Source: Carex sylvatica (taxonomy: Eukaryota > Streptophyta > Magnoliopsida > Poales > Cyperaceae). From it: a stretch of 64,000 nt of DNA. Shown piece after piece: positions 1 to 12,044 of this stretch. The stretch is taken from NCBI GenBank assembly GCA_964058845.1, contig CAXKVR010000048.1:1-64000 (forward strand), read 5' to 3'. Within the stretch, counting starts at the first letter, position 1; each line of letters opens with the position of its first letter. The notes under the pieces were generated by a model, which worked only from the letters and a program-made list of their open reading frames with translations, was not told where the DNA came from and did no database searches. The position numbers and the translations under genes were made by a program.

Positions 1-1969
1 GTGCAATGGAATGATAGAAATGGAAACAATCTTGTCGAAATAATGGAATTCCAGCCTAGGTAAACTTTCTTTTGACCCAATGTATATCAGTAAATTAATA
101 TGTTCATTTATTATTTTTACTTCTGTTCTGTGCACAAATTCAGAAATGCAAAATTTCTAAGTGAGATAAACTGTAATAAATTTGTCTATATTCATTTGTT
201 AAATACGTTATAAATTTAGGCCAAATTAAGATGCTCTTTTTCTTTCCCAATTAAGGCTATTTCAAGGATGAAACGATGGAAATGGCCAAATTAAAGTGAT
301 GTATGTAGGAGAGGGTTTGAAGGGGAATTTCCTGAAACTTCTTTTATTCAATTATGAATTCCTTGATACTTCTGGACCACATGGGAAATTTGGTTCATGC
401 TTTCCTAAAATGACTTCTAGGTACACAACTGTATAGTAGTATTGCCATGTTTGGCAGGATTAAATGGGAATTGGCATAGTAATAAATTATCCCGCAGATG
501 TCCAATTCCCACAAAATGGAATTTGTATCACCCCAGGTACCTGAGGTGCAAGCAGTGAATCTGAACCGTTCATTTCACTTGGCACGAATCTCAAAGCAGC
601 CCCCCTACAACCTCAACAGCTACCAGATTGAGTTTGGTCTGAATGGAATTAATCTGGACCGTCCATTTTTATTAATTGCACCTCAGGTACCTATGGGGAC
701 ACGGACTCCACAAAATGTGGCAATCCTATTCCTTTTTGAGTTGGCATGTTTATGTCCATGGTAATCATTCTTAGATTACATGTACATATGCTGTTATTTC
801 TCCTCCGTTACGTAACTACCAAAATTATCTCACTCCTTTATTTTCCCACTTTCGGCATCTCTTATCCAAAATAAATAAATTACAGATAATAAACTACAAA
901 CTATGCCAGGAACTTGTTTGATGTGACCTATTGAATGCATGAACCATCCCGTTATTTTGGCTTTTGTCGTAATAATTTGATGATGAGAAAAACAATGCTG
1001 AATTAATTTTGTTGAATATTTCTATGATCACTATCATATGACATTTCAATTTATGATTGTGAAAATTTGATTTTTGTATTTATTTTCTTGATTTGATAAT
1101 AGGTAGCTTGAAATTTATATAGTTCAACTTCTGCACATGGTTCATTTTTTCTTTTGGTATTTTGCTTTGGGTTGAGTGAAAATTGAGTTTCAATTGCTGC
1201 TACATGATATTGGAGCTGCAAAATTAGATGTTGCATACTTGCAACATCTAACTGAGCAGAATTTATGATTGCTGAATTTTGTTCAGAAGTCTACATCAGG
1301 TGTTTACAAAGAAAGTAAGGGTATATTTGGAAAAAGTCAAGTTTCCATGGCAGCCATTGAAAAGCCCCATTTTGTTATGGCCAAACATGGTAAGGTGTAT
1401 TCTGACAATTTTAAGGAATCTTTGTAAATACGGCAATCAATGATAGTGCAAATCTATGGTCCTCTTAATTACTTGATTCTTCGTATTCTGACAATTTTGA
1501 GATATTATATTTTTTATGTATCATGCATTATGTAACATTTCTCTGATGTTATGCGAGAGCTTGTTTCATGTAATATTTAAACATAGAATTTTTTTCATTC
1601 ATTCTTATATATGTCCTTTCTGATTGTAATGTGAATTGCTAAATAGTTTTCAGAAAATTGACAGCTGTCATTTCCACACTTCTTATATTGGTTTTCTTCT
1701 GTTGACTCGCTAACAGCTGCAAATTTACAATAACTGCTATGTTTGCTATTAATAGTGGGTAAAATAAACACAATTATCGCTACCATACAAACATATTTCT
1801 GGAAAGATCATCTAAAATTGCGTGTCTGCGAGGGATTTGTTAATTGCAGCTGTGTTCCCACTTCAGTATGCTCTAATTTTGATGTTCCTTTTTCGTTATA
1901 TGCAGTGATTCGAGTGAATCTGAGGAAGAGGAAGAGTATGGCCCTTGTTGCAGCTGTTCCATCATGTAG
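1..1969 (+). CDS. 3' end of an unidentified gene with a CaaX-type C-terminus (partial)
   Basis: Two exons fit one open frame. Exon A runs from the window edge to 59 and reads ...NLVEIMEFQP before a GTAAAC donor. The last exon is 1906-1969, after a pyrimidine-rich TGCAG acceptor, and reads SDSSESEEEEE..., ending CCSCSIM and a TAG at 1967-1969. The phase matches exactly: AG from exon A plus T from the last exon. The tail is acidic, then cysteine-rich, and CSIM at the very end has the form of a farnesylation CaaX box, so the protein may be lipid-anchored. The 1.85-kb intron holds a foldback repeat. The 5' part lies outside the window and I do not recognise the family. The exon pairing is inferred from phase and splice sites; an intervening exon cannot be excluded. 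Confidence 0.5.
440..760. repeat. Foldback (MITE-like) repeat in intron
   Basis: A 17-bp arm, AGGTACCTGAGGTGCAA, near 534-550 returns inverted near 679-695. Weaker inverted similarity continues outwards, with ACAAAATG/CATTTTGT type matches near 513 and 710. No clean target duplication was found, so the ends are approximate. An 88-codon open frame across it is a by-product of the repeat. Confidence 0.5.
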
Positions 1970-3350
1970 CCTTATAATTGCTTATATAACCCCATGGGAA
2001 GATGAATTTTCTTTTGAACCCAAGGGCTAGAATTGTGCTGCAAATGTGCATTCTGTTGTGCTGCAACTTTTTCTGACCGAAGCCATACTGATAAACCCAC
2101 GGAACTTTTCCTATCCCATTACCAGTGTGACCACCTAACTTTTGATTTTTGTAATCAGGTACATAAATATGCAGAGACTAATGCACAGAGGTTACTTGTT
2201 TTATACTTCAGATGGATTTGGATTTGGCGTAATTAACCCACATAGTATGATGAAAGAGTGATTTGTATTTTTTGGAAATTGTGGAAGGACCATATGTTGT
2301 AATTTTTTCTTATTCTTTTTTCTTCTTTAGTGTGATATATATAATGCAAAGCTATCTAGCTTTGTTGTGAGAGTATGAATTCATGCATTATATTAGAAAA
2401 ATTACTGTTGTTCCAAACATTGGTTAACCAATGATGATGTTGTTGATATTTTTTCTATATTAGCATTCAAACACTAATTCAAAAGATGCAAATTTAAATC
2501 GACTCGTCATAAATCCCTATCCTACTGGGCCGATTTTGAACAAAAACAAACATTTTTTTTGTGATGTTAAAAAGGAAATTTCACTGTGGAGGCCTTTGCT
2601 ATGTATAGTAGGCTTTGATGTACAGGTAAACAGGATCACACCTTACCCGAATCTCGTTCTAAAATAAGACCAGAATAGAGAACATTTCTTTGATTATGGT
2701 CTTTTAATTAGTTGACCATAGTTATTGTCATTTATAACTATAACTGAAGTTAGCAACTTGTTATCTTGACTCTTACCTTGTATAGAAATATCATGCAACT
2801 TTGTATATAGTCATTCGTGCGACGAAACTATATATCAAACCAAAGCAAGACCTTTTAATGACCCGGATAGTTTAATTAGTATAATTATAAGAATTTAACA
2901 TGAGACCCTCTTCCCATTCCCTTAACAAATAATGTAAAGCTTAATTAGAATTTTGATGCATTATATAATTATAAAGCTTTGAGGTTCATACTAATCGAAA
3001 AACTTGTCCTGTGTGATATATATAATGAAAATACAAAAAGAAGCAAAAAAATTTTAAGTATTTTTCTGAAAGAAAGATCCAGCAATAATACCAGCAAGTA
3101 TATTTAGTACTCCACACGCTTTTACATGGTAATTTGCATAGACTATGACCTCAAAAGAACTAGAAATCCGGTTATGCTTAGTCTGTCCGACAACAAAGAA
3201 CGTTTTTTCTAATCTCTCCTCATCTTTACTTTCAATTTTTGAACACATGATGCATATACCCATAATTAGATTGCCTAAACTGGGAACTACTCATCATCCA
3301 TTGCACAAACACCACCATCCACCATTAGACTCCTGACGGACGGCAAGAGG
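1970..3350. other. Intergenic: 3' flank of the CaaX gene and 5' flank of the UNC-13 gene
   Basis: AT-rich sequence with no coding exon that I can support. The first 400 bases probably hold the 3' UTR of the upstream gene; there is no unambiguous polyadenylation signal. The last 250 bases before 3351 become less AT-rich and should contain the 5' UTR and promoter of the UNC-13/MUN gene. No TATA box stands out. Confidence 0.4.
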
Positions 3351-6300
3351 ATGGTCCGCCGCCCCTCAGTCTCCTCGTTCGGTGGAGACTTTGCGGTGGA
3401 GCAGTCTGGTGAATTTGCCAGCTCTGTAGACCAACTCCAATTGCCGTTCGGACGCATCGATGGCCTTAATCGCAATGACCTCCGCGAAACAGCATATGAA
3501 TTATACTTCATTGTTTCAAGGGGGTCTACAGGTGGTGGCCATGTCAGGCATGCATCACACATGTCGGTTGAAATAGCGGGGAATGCTACTCCGAGATTTG
3601 GTGGGGGTGGGGGTGGAGGTGGAATGTCACTGGTGAATAGCAAAATTAAAACTAATTTGGGTTTGAGGACGAGACGGGCAGTTCAGGTGGCATCGACACC
3701 AGGGAGACCAGGAACAGCAGCTGGGAAACGAGAAAAAATGCAGCTGAAGCCGAAACCGGCAAATGAGATAATGCAGCAGCAGCTAGGAGGGAATGAAATT
3801 ATTGACAGCCGCCTCCGCAAAATGCAAAGTCTCCTTTCTGCCAAACCTCAGGTTATTATATAGACAAATTTAGCAATAAGATTTTCTGATTTTAACATAG
3901 AATACAGAAGACCAACAGAAGTTTAGGATTTCAACTCTACATAAAGTTACTCTTTGATGTTTAAAAAATAGATTGGTATTTGTAGAAGAACCTAAATATG
4001 AGATCAGTGCTGAAATTTTTCTTTCTTTCTTTTTTCTTTATGTTCTTCCAAAATATAAAGATGTAGATAAGTGTGTACACTTCTATTAGTTGGAAACAAC
4101 TTGCTAACTAATGTTCTGAATATTTTTACATATATATATTATACAAAACAGTTTGCTCGACGACCGGAGCTGATTGTAATCCCATTTCAACTCCTGAAGC
4201 ATCTAAAGCCCAATGATTTCAACAATATACACGAGTACAATGCATGGCAGCTTCGCCAACTAAAAATTCTCGAGCTTGGTCTTGTTTTACATCCATTTTA
4301 TCCATTAGAAAGGAATTACCCAGCAGCACAACGTCTCCGTGAAGTTATACGCGCTGCTGAGATCAGACCACTCGACATGACTGATAAAAAATCTGAATCT
4401 TGGAGAACCCTTAATGAATCCATCAGAATCCTAACTGAACGAAATTCGAGCAAAATGCCTTCCGAGATTGCACATTGGGCAGATGGATTTCCTCTCAACA
4501 TGCACATATACACCGCCCTTCTTCACGCTGTCTTTGATGTAAGGGATGAAACCATTGTTTTAGATGAGGTGGATGAATTACTTGAGTTAATGAAGAAAAC
4601 ATGGACCACACTGGGAATCAATGGTATGATACACAATGTGTGCTTCACTTGGGTCCTATTTGAGCAATATGTTCTCACTGGACAAATTGAGCCAGACCTT
4701 CTAACTGCCACATTAGGCATGCTTCTTGAGGTGGCAAAGGATGCGGCGAGCATGCATAGAGAACCGGGCTATGTAAGGGTCTTATCAGCTGTCATGGCCT
4801 CCATCCAATCATGGTCGGAGAAAAAGCTTCTAGATTACCATGAGTGGTTTGAGAAATCCATTTCAGTTATCATGGAGAATGTATTATGTCTGGCCATTTC
4901 TACGGGAAGAATACTTTGCGAGGATATATCTACCCCTGGATGCTCTGGGTCTACTACTACTTCAACAACAGTTGAACAAGAAAACTCAAGATGTGCAGCT
5001 GGAAACCGTGTTGATTATTTCATTCGATCATCGGTCAAGAATGCTTTCAACAAGGTATATATAATGTAGGTTGTAATATTTTGTATTGAAATAACATATG
5101 TTAGTGAGTATAGAATATACCAACTCATATTTTATCTTCTAATGATAGGTTTACGAGAATGGCAACGGTAACATAGACAGCATGGTGGTGGAGGTAGAGG
5201 AAGACCCCTGTGATTCACTAATGCAACTGGCCAAAAAGACTGAGGAGCTAGCCAAATTAGAAAAAGAGACTTATAGCCCTGTCCTAAGAAGATATCACCC
5301 ATTTCCAGTTGCAACAGCAGCTGTCACTCTTCACAGTTCTTTCAGTGCTGTGCTTCGGCAATATGTGGCCCGCATGTCAGGGTTAACCAATGAGTATGTT
5401 CGTGTCCTCCAGTCCGCTGGAAAACTTGAGATTATGCTGAAACAAATGGCATTGGAGGACTCGCCAAACTTGGCAAATGGAGCAAACCCGATAGTGGACG
5501 AGATGGTCCCATATGACGTCCAGTCACTTATCGTAGGCCTCATGAAGGGGTGGATGGATGACAGACTCAGGATGGGTCGGGAGTGTGTCAAACGAGCTAA
5601 AGAAACCGAGGTAAGAACATAAATTAAACTAAACCGTTGTCACTATATTCTGACACCAAATAATAATTGAAGAGCAACACTAACAGTATATTATGAAATT
5701 GAGGATACAAAAAAATTGAGATCTATGTACAACAACCATCCATAATATAATCAACAATATTTACTAATAAGTCTTTATTTTAATTAATCATGTAGAATTG
5801 GCACCCAAGGTCCAAGACAGAACCGCATGCACAGTCAGCAGTTGATCTAATGAAGTTGGCAAAAGTGACAGCGGACGAGTTCTTCGAGATTCAGGCCTCG
5901 GGACCTAGAGAGGAGTTGCTACAAGAACTCGCCGATGGCATCGATAACCTTGTTCAAGAGTACACCTCTCTTGTTGCAACTTGTGGTGAGGATTCTTGTT
6001 AGGTCATCATTTTTTTTTTTTTTTTTTTTCAATTTAGGGATTGAGAATTGAGTGTAACTGTCATCATATTCATAGAAGTCCAATTTACCAGATTATGAAC
6101 ATATTATTTCTAATAATAAAACAGGCAAGTTTGAGCAATAAAAAATAGTGCTTTAATTTGATACTTTTATAAGAGTAAAGCTAGGGTGTGACATGCTCAC
6201 CAAAAAAGTTTGGTGAGCATAACTCCAAATGTATATCGGATCGACGCAAATGCCGAATCCAAACCGTTGAAATCCATGTACTTCATGAGTGATGCATATA

Positions 6301-7708
6301 CATGCAAAATTTTGAAAGTTTCGAGTTTATTTGCTACATGGTCAAGTGGTCAAAGAAATGAACATTTTATAAGTTAATTTATAAGTTATTTTATATATTC
6401 AATTTTTATTATTTCTTTGACCACTTGACCGTGTAGCAAATAAATTCAAAACTTTCAAAATTTTGCATGTATATGCATCACTCATGAAGTACATGGATTT
6501 CAACGGTTTGGATTCGGCATTTAACTTCGATCCGATATACATTTGGAGTTATGCTCACCAAACTTTTTTGGTGAGCATGTCACACCCTAGCTTTACTCCT
6601 TTTATAATTATAAGAACTCTTTTAATGGCGTAGAAAAATATTTTTATTATGAATAGGCAACAGGCAGAGCTATATCCCAACGCTCCCGCCTCTAACAAGG
6701 TGCAACCAGGACTCGAAGCTACTACAACTATGGAAGAAAGCTGCGTGCCAACAACCATGTGCCCAACCATCTTGCCAGGCTGGCATAGACATGGCTGAAC
6801 AAGCTCCTGGTAGGCCACGTCTAGTGGCAAGCAAATCAACCCGTGCACGGGGCGAGACACACCATCCACGCCCTACAATGAGCCGGGGGACCCAACGCCT
6901 CTATGTCCGGCTTAACACACTTCACTACATCCTCAATAATCTCCACAACATAGACAAGAATTTGTCTTTCTTCTCTTCACGGGGTTACAACAACCATCAC
7001 CCAAGCCCATCCCCTGCCCGAAACCACATCCACCGGCGACGCACAGTGGCCCCCACCCACTTCGAACAAGCTCGTGCAGCTATCCAATCCACAACTCACC
7101 ATGTGGCTCAACTTGCTGCTTACCGTCTCATATTTCTCGACTCAGCCAATGTGTTCTATGACTCTCTTTATGCAGGAAATGTAAAAGACGCAAGGTTGCG
7201 CCCAGCCCTCCGTGCACTGAAGCAGAACTTGAATTTTCTTGTTAGCGTGCTTGCAGACAGAGCACAGCCAGTTGCCGTGCGGGAAGTCATGAAGGCATCC
7301 TTTGATGCCTTTCTGTTGGTACTGATAGCAGGTGGACCAAGCCGTGCATTTTTAAAGGCTGATCATCCAATGATAGCAGAGGACTTGGCAAACTTGAGGA
7401 GGACATTTTGTACTTGTGGTGAAGGGTTGGTGGCAGAGGAGATGGTGGAGAATGAAGCAGGAAAGGCAGAAACCGTGGTGGCACTGATGGCACTGCCTGT
7501 CGAGAAATTGATCGAAGAATTTACAAAGATAGCATGGGATGGAAGTGGTCCAATCGGAGATGAAAGAATCATGCCCATGCCGCCTACCACCGGGAGATGG
7601 AGTCGATCAGATCCAAATACACTTTTGCGTGTGCTATGTCACCGTGATGAGGAGGCAGCCAACCGATTCTTGAAGAGAATGTTCGACTTGCCCAAGAGGA
7701 GAGGATGA
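3351..7708 (+). CDS. UNC-13/MUN (DUF810) domain protein, PATROL1-like family
   Basis: Five exons: 3351-3851, 4152-5054, 5149-5610, 5796-5985 and 6657-7708. They join in frame to about 1035 aa, close to the usual length of about 950-1100. The N-terminus carries the family signature LPFGRIDGLNRNDLRETAYE, then a glycine run (about residues 84-90). Exon 2 opens with RRPELIVIPFQLLKHLKP and LKILELGLVLHP. Exon 5 begins SYIPTLPPLTRCNQDSK after the phase-1 join, and the C-terminal third (about residues 815-960) has the MHD2-like helical region (VAQLAAYRLIFLDSANVFYD). The family shares the MUN fold of Munc13/UNC-13 vesicle-priming factors. In Arabidopsis, PATROL1 directs the H+-ATPase to the plasma membrane; a trafficking role here is inferred from the family. 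Intron 4 contains a complete MITE (6173-6598). Confidence 0.93.
6173..6598. mobile_element. Foldback MITE, Mutator-type, in intron 4 of the UNC-13 gene
   Basis: A 426-bp element that is nearly one large inverted repeat. It starts GAGTAAAGCTAGGGTGTGAC and ends with the inverse. A perfect 9-bp target duplication, CTTTTATAA, flanks it at 6164-6172 and 6599-6607. The arms match for about 180 bp each around an AT-rich centre. Nine-base duplications are the mark of Mutator-like transposition. Relatives lie at 27887-28303 and near 60890-61300. It has no coding capacity. Confidence 0.93.
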
Positions 7709-8456
7709 AAAAATGGCCCAAAAGAAAATATTATGAAAAGCAAAAAGGCTTGGGAAGAAGCTCTTGCATCTTGGAACCATTTGTGAAAGGTGGTAAACGG
7801 CCTTGCAGAAAGGTCAGCAAAGAGTTTCCATACCAACCAAAAAAGAGTGCTTCTTTAGAAATGTTAGCATGATCTGGACCGGGGAAGCTGAAGGAATTGG
7901 TTTAAATTAGAATTAGAGATTTTCTAAATTATCGGAGATTATTTGTATATTTTTGTTCTCCACAATTTGATCACTAAATAACCTAACAATCATGGGCTTA
8001 CAGAGAGGGAATTTTTGGTTTGCTTCCTACCAGATTTTCATTATGTAAAAACTGTGAATACATGTACCATAAATATAGAGCGCCACACCAATGGATAGTT
8101 TGTACATCCAATGGTTCTATTATTAATCTTTTTAACAAAATGCATGTGCATTAAATCAGGTTGCAGCATAATATTAAGATTTTTCTTTTCCAAAACAATA
8201 GAATCGAATGAGAACAACAGAACATCAATATGAAATTTAACTAGACAATTAAGAATATGCAATTTTGCAAGACACATCAATGCATTATGTACGGAGACTA
8301 ACCAACCAAGGGAAACAAATTTTCATACCATATCATTGGAATAACAGGCAACTATGCATAAGAACAATTACAATTCCACCATATATTATATCAACACAAG
8401 TTGAACTTTTTTAATTTTCACTTAAGTTGGCTTGTACCTAGTAACAACGCAGTTTC
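7709..8456. other. Convergent intergenic region (UNC-13 gene and RhoGDI gene)
   Basis: Holds the 3' UTR of the + strand UNC-13 gene and, from the right, the 3' UTR of the - strand RhoGDI. Apart from AT-rich sequence I see no gene, tRNA or clear repeat. Confidence 0.5.
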
Positions 8457-11400
8457 TCAGGTCTTCCTGATTTCAAAGCAATAGTCCAGCTCAAGATGGT
8501 TTCTCTTATCATCATCTTCAAACTGTTAAAATGAATAACAACAATAAATAAAAAAGTATAACTGTATAGACCAAATCCTCTTCACAAAACAGAAACCGGC
8601 CAACTTGTGACCCCACACAACTCAAATTTGTAGGTTTGAATCAACTATCAGTGCCTGAATCCAATAGTGTTTGTATTCTCTCCCCTACCAGAGCATCTTT
8701 TTACATGCATCTAAGGATTTAATTCATTTGCACAGTAAATTATATAACTATAGATGTTAGTGATTGGCACTGGCACCAACTGAAAACTGATAATATATTT
8801 TGATTTTTTTTTCTAGTTAATACAATTTTCTTATAGTAAATAAAATATCCAACAAAAAGTACATGTACTTCATGTTTTCCACAAAAGATCCAAAAGATCA
8901 CATATACCCGTCAAAAGGTCTATACACTACTTTTTAAAGTAAAAATTCATTCCCTTCTGGTTACGAGCTTCTAATGAAAAAAAAAAAAGGCAGTTAATTT
9001 AGAGGTCATACCTAGATGGATATCTTTCACTTACAAAAAAAAAAAATCTGTTTCACTACGGGGCACTCCAATGACAGTAAATTGTAACTGCACACCATAT
9101 TATTTACATTTGATCACCTACAAATCCAGAAGAAATAAACACAGAAGAGACCTAACATATTTCAGCTCCCCCTAATTTAATTCAGAAGGTAACTTTTGTC
9201 AAATAGGTCACAAGGTAGTTTCATCACTTAACTAAGGAAAGAAGATAAATTTGGTAACAAATGTCGAGTATTTTACCGTGGTTCCTCTAAATCTAACTGA
9301 ATAAAAAAAGTGAGTTTTCAGGACCTGATATTTGAAACAGATAATTCAAGATCTGAGGGCATTATGGAAATTGACAACAACAACAAAGCCTTTAGTCCCA
9401 AACAAGTTGCGGTAGGCTAGAAATGAAACCCAACCGGAGTCACAAAACCAAGGTAGATAGTAATAATAATAACAATAGTAGTAATACTAATACTACAATG
9501 GACCAATAATAATAATAATACTAATAATAATACTAACAATATTATGCTGGAAATTGAGTTAATTAAAATTCCTGAGGGCATGCTGGAAATTGCTACATTT
9601 TATGCATTTCGGGGGTGGTAAAAAGGAAAGAATAGAAGGTCAATTATGGCAACAAATGTAGAAACCACCTCTATTATTTCTGATTTAAGTTTGAGCTGGA
9701 AAAGTCTAAATCCTCCACCAAACATAAAGTCCCCCAAATCAAGACTGACCCAACTTACACTTAACAAAGCAACCAAAAATAGAATCCAAAACACGGCTGA
9801 CTGAGATCAAATCCAAAATCCAAAAACATAAACAAACAATTCAAGATGATCTGACCCAAAATGAACTGCAACCTCACCCAATCAGAACCAAACCCAGCTC
9901 ACTGTATATCTAGCTTTCCAAATTTAATTAGAATTGGTATTTCCAAATTTAATACGAAATGTATACCTTCAGTTTAGCTGTATAAAGTCCACGAGAAAGT
10001 GTGCCAGAAGGAGTAGTCTCTTCTTCCAACAAGTGCTCATATGGGTCTCGCTGAGGAGCAAATGTACCCAGCATTCCCCGGCTTTGATCAACTGCAACAA
10101 AAAGGGCACATCATTAAACCTAAAGTTATAATACAAAAGAATCTAAAAGGTAAAAAAAACTCTGAAGAAATCAGGCAGTACACAAATCTGATGTTCTAGT
10201 GCTCTATTACTGTTACTGCCTACAAAGTTAATATTATGTATTGAGTGAGGCTACGATACTATGCATAGCGCACTTTGGTCCGTACTACGGATCCATATCT
10301 TCATTTTCAAAGTCTAAATAGTCGATCCCAACCGCTCATCATGATCTCCATATGAAATTGTACTTGGAGACCAAATTTATATTTTTTATAATGTTTTTAC
10401 TATTTTTGTAGATAGGTTAAAAATCACTACTTCCGAATGGTCTAGAATCTTTAGATCAAGTGATTTTGTACCTATTTAAAAAAATAGTAAAAAAAATCTA
10501 AAAAATGTAAAATTTGGCATCCCAAGCACAGTTTCATATGGAGATCATGTTCAACGGAACGGATCAACTATTTGGACTTTGAAAATGGAGATATAGATCC
10601 ATTGTACGGACCAAAATATGCTATGCATAGTACCATAGCCTCACTCGTATGTATTTATATTGGAGCATACATGTGCGAAGTGGAAACCAAGACGAAAATG
10701 TAAGATAAAGCTCTGTGCTGCTTGGTAACAAAACCCTTATTATTGACACAGAGGTCATTATTATAGTATCAATAGTTGACAATACCTCGAATGCCTTTCT
10801 TCCACACAGTGTTCACATAATTCAAGCCACAGACAAGGTTATGCCTCACACTGAACTTCAGTTTGAGGCGGTATTGTGAACCTTCCTTCAGACTAAAAAG
10901 CATGCGACTTTGGTTTTCTGTGATTGGCAAGGTGGTCATATTTTCTGTGCACCCATCAGAAATTATTCCAATTGAATGGAATATGACTTCAGTTTCCATG
11001 TCCCCTGCTTAATTAAGTATTTGATCAATGATAGGCAAAGTAGGAAGTGTTATACTGTTACAAATATATGTTTGTAATAATAAATCTGTAATTTTAATGC
11101 TTATATAGGAATAATGCTCTTGTATAGATTCATTAATTATGATGCTCGTATCAGGATATGTGATCTCAGGGAATAATTAATGCTAAACTTTGTAAAACTC
11201 GAAGGTTTACATTTACTAAGTATATCTGATATTGATGATATAGTGGGAATTCACAAGACTTCTCAAGGAAAAAGCAATCAATCTATTAATAAGATGACTT
11301 CTTTAAAATAAATGGCAAAGAAAAATTAATACCGACAATTTCTTCAACACAACCGAGCAGTTTCTCTTTCCACCTCCTCAAGCTCTCATCATCCTATGTG

Positions 11401-11862
11401 AAAAAGCCAGAATAGTAAGGAAACACAGAGAGAAAGAGAACAGAGTACATCAGGAAATGCCAGAATAGTAAGCGCAGAACTAAGTATGGACCAAATTATC
11501 ATGCCTTCCAAAATTGGTACACCATTTTCCTTCAAATTTGAAAATGGATCAAATTTGTGACAAAACCCAAGTCACAAATCAAACCAAGTACATCATTAAT
11601 AAGCAAAATTATTAGAAAAAAGACTTAAAAAAATAACCTTGTCTTTCTCCAATTCATCTTTAAGAGAGAGAAGAGGCCCTGGAACGAACTCATGCTCTTC
11701 ATCCTCACTCTCTATTTCCTCTTGATCGCTTCCATCTTTCCTCGCTTCTGTCCCTTCCACCTCGCCAGCGTGGCAAGATGCGATCGCATCGTTTCCATTT
11801 TCGCATTGAACTGGTTTTCGTGCAGAGGAACTCCCTGCTTCCTCTCTACCGCTCCCCTCCAT
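8457..11862 (-). CDS. Rho GDP-dissociation inhibitor (RhoGDI)
   Basis: Five exons on the - strand, in coding order 11862-11638, 11393-11333, 11004-10786, 10091-9967 and 8522-8457, join in frame to 231 aa (Arabidopsis GDI1 is about 240). The acidic N-terminus leads into VPGPLLSLKDELEKDK and DDESLRRWKEKLLG, the regulatory arm. The immunoglobulin-like domain follows: FSLKEGSQYRLKLKFSV, NTVWKKGIRG, VDQSRGMLGTFAPQRDPYE, ETTPSGTLSRGLYTAK and LELDYCFEI near the end. RhoGDIs hold GDP-bound prenylated ROP GTPases in the cytosol by burying the lipid. I chose the ATG at 11860-11862; the frame continues upstream only to a GTG. Introns 3 and 4 carry a MITE and a SINE. A transposon nest begins about 140 bp upstream of the start. 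Confidence 0.93.
9375..9547 (-). mobile_element. SINE with Angio-type 3' tail, in RhoGDI intron 4
   Basis: Read on the - strand, it ends in CCGGTTGGGTTTCAT, CTAGCCTACC and AAAGGCTTTGTTGTTGTTG, the 3' tail shared by many angiosperm SINEs (Au and related). A 10-bp direct repeat, TGGAAATTGA, flanks it at 9365-9374 and 9548-9557. The 5' half has been replaced or expanded by TAA/TAC-type microsatellite sequence (about 9460-9540), so no pol III box can be seen. Confidence 0.65.
10243..10646. mobile_element. Foldback MITE, Mutator-type, in RhoGDI intron 3
   Basis: A 404-bp inverted-repeat element, TIR GAGTGAGGCTA...TAGCCTCACTC, flanked by a 9-bp duplication with one mismatch (TTATGTATT at 10234-10242, GTATGTATT at 10647-10655). 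Inside the arms are a segment beginning AAAGTCTAAATAGTCGATC and a centre pairing TACTATTTTTGTAG with inverted AAATAGTA. The same order is seen in the element at 16075-16453, though the outer ends differ. Confidence 0.88.
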
Positions 11863-12008
11863 TTGTTTCCGAGAAACCACAAAACCCTCTATTTCGATGA
11901 AAAGCTTGAAGTGGAGAGGAAGGCAGTAGTACTGTAGTAGAGGGGGGCATGTGAAAGGCCTGGCGGAACAGTGTACCTTTTCTCTTTCTTTGAATTAACA
12001 GAGAATAC
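11863..12008 (-). promoter_or_regulatory. Compressed 5' flank of the RhoGDI gene
   Basis: Only about 140 bp of unique sequence separate the RhoGDI start codon from the target duplication of the transposon nest. Read towards the gene it is CT-rich and has no obvious TATA box. Any further promoter sequence must lie inside the transposons or beyond 16.0 kb. That these bases hold a 5' UTR and core promoter is inferred from position. Confidence 0.45.
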
Positions 12009-12044
12009 CGAAATTTTTAAATATAACATACCCCAAAAATTAAT

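Noticed and set aside
498..764. 88-codon open frame with protein-like text
   Set aside because: It runs across a foldback repeat (inverted GGTACCTGAGGTGCAA arms) in an intron; repeats of this kind give chance frames.
1287..1389. Possible middle exon of the CaaX gene between acceptor TTCAG and donor GTAAGG
   Set aside because: It is open, but its inclusion makes the last exon start at a TGA, whereas the direct join of 59 to 1906 is in phase and ends cleanly.
11863..11880. Longer RhoGDI N-terminus starting at 11880
   Set aside because: The codon there is GTG; the first ATG in frame is at 11860-11862, and the length then fits the family.
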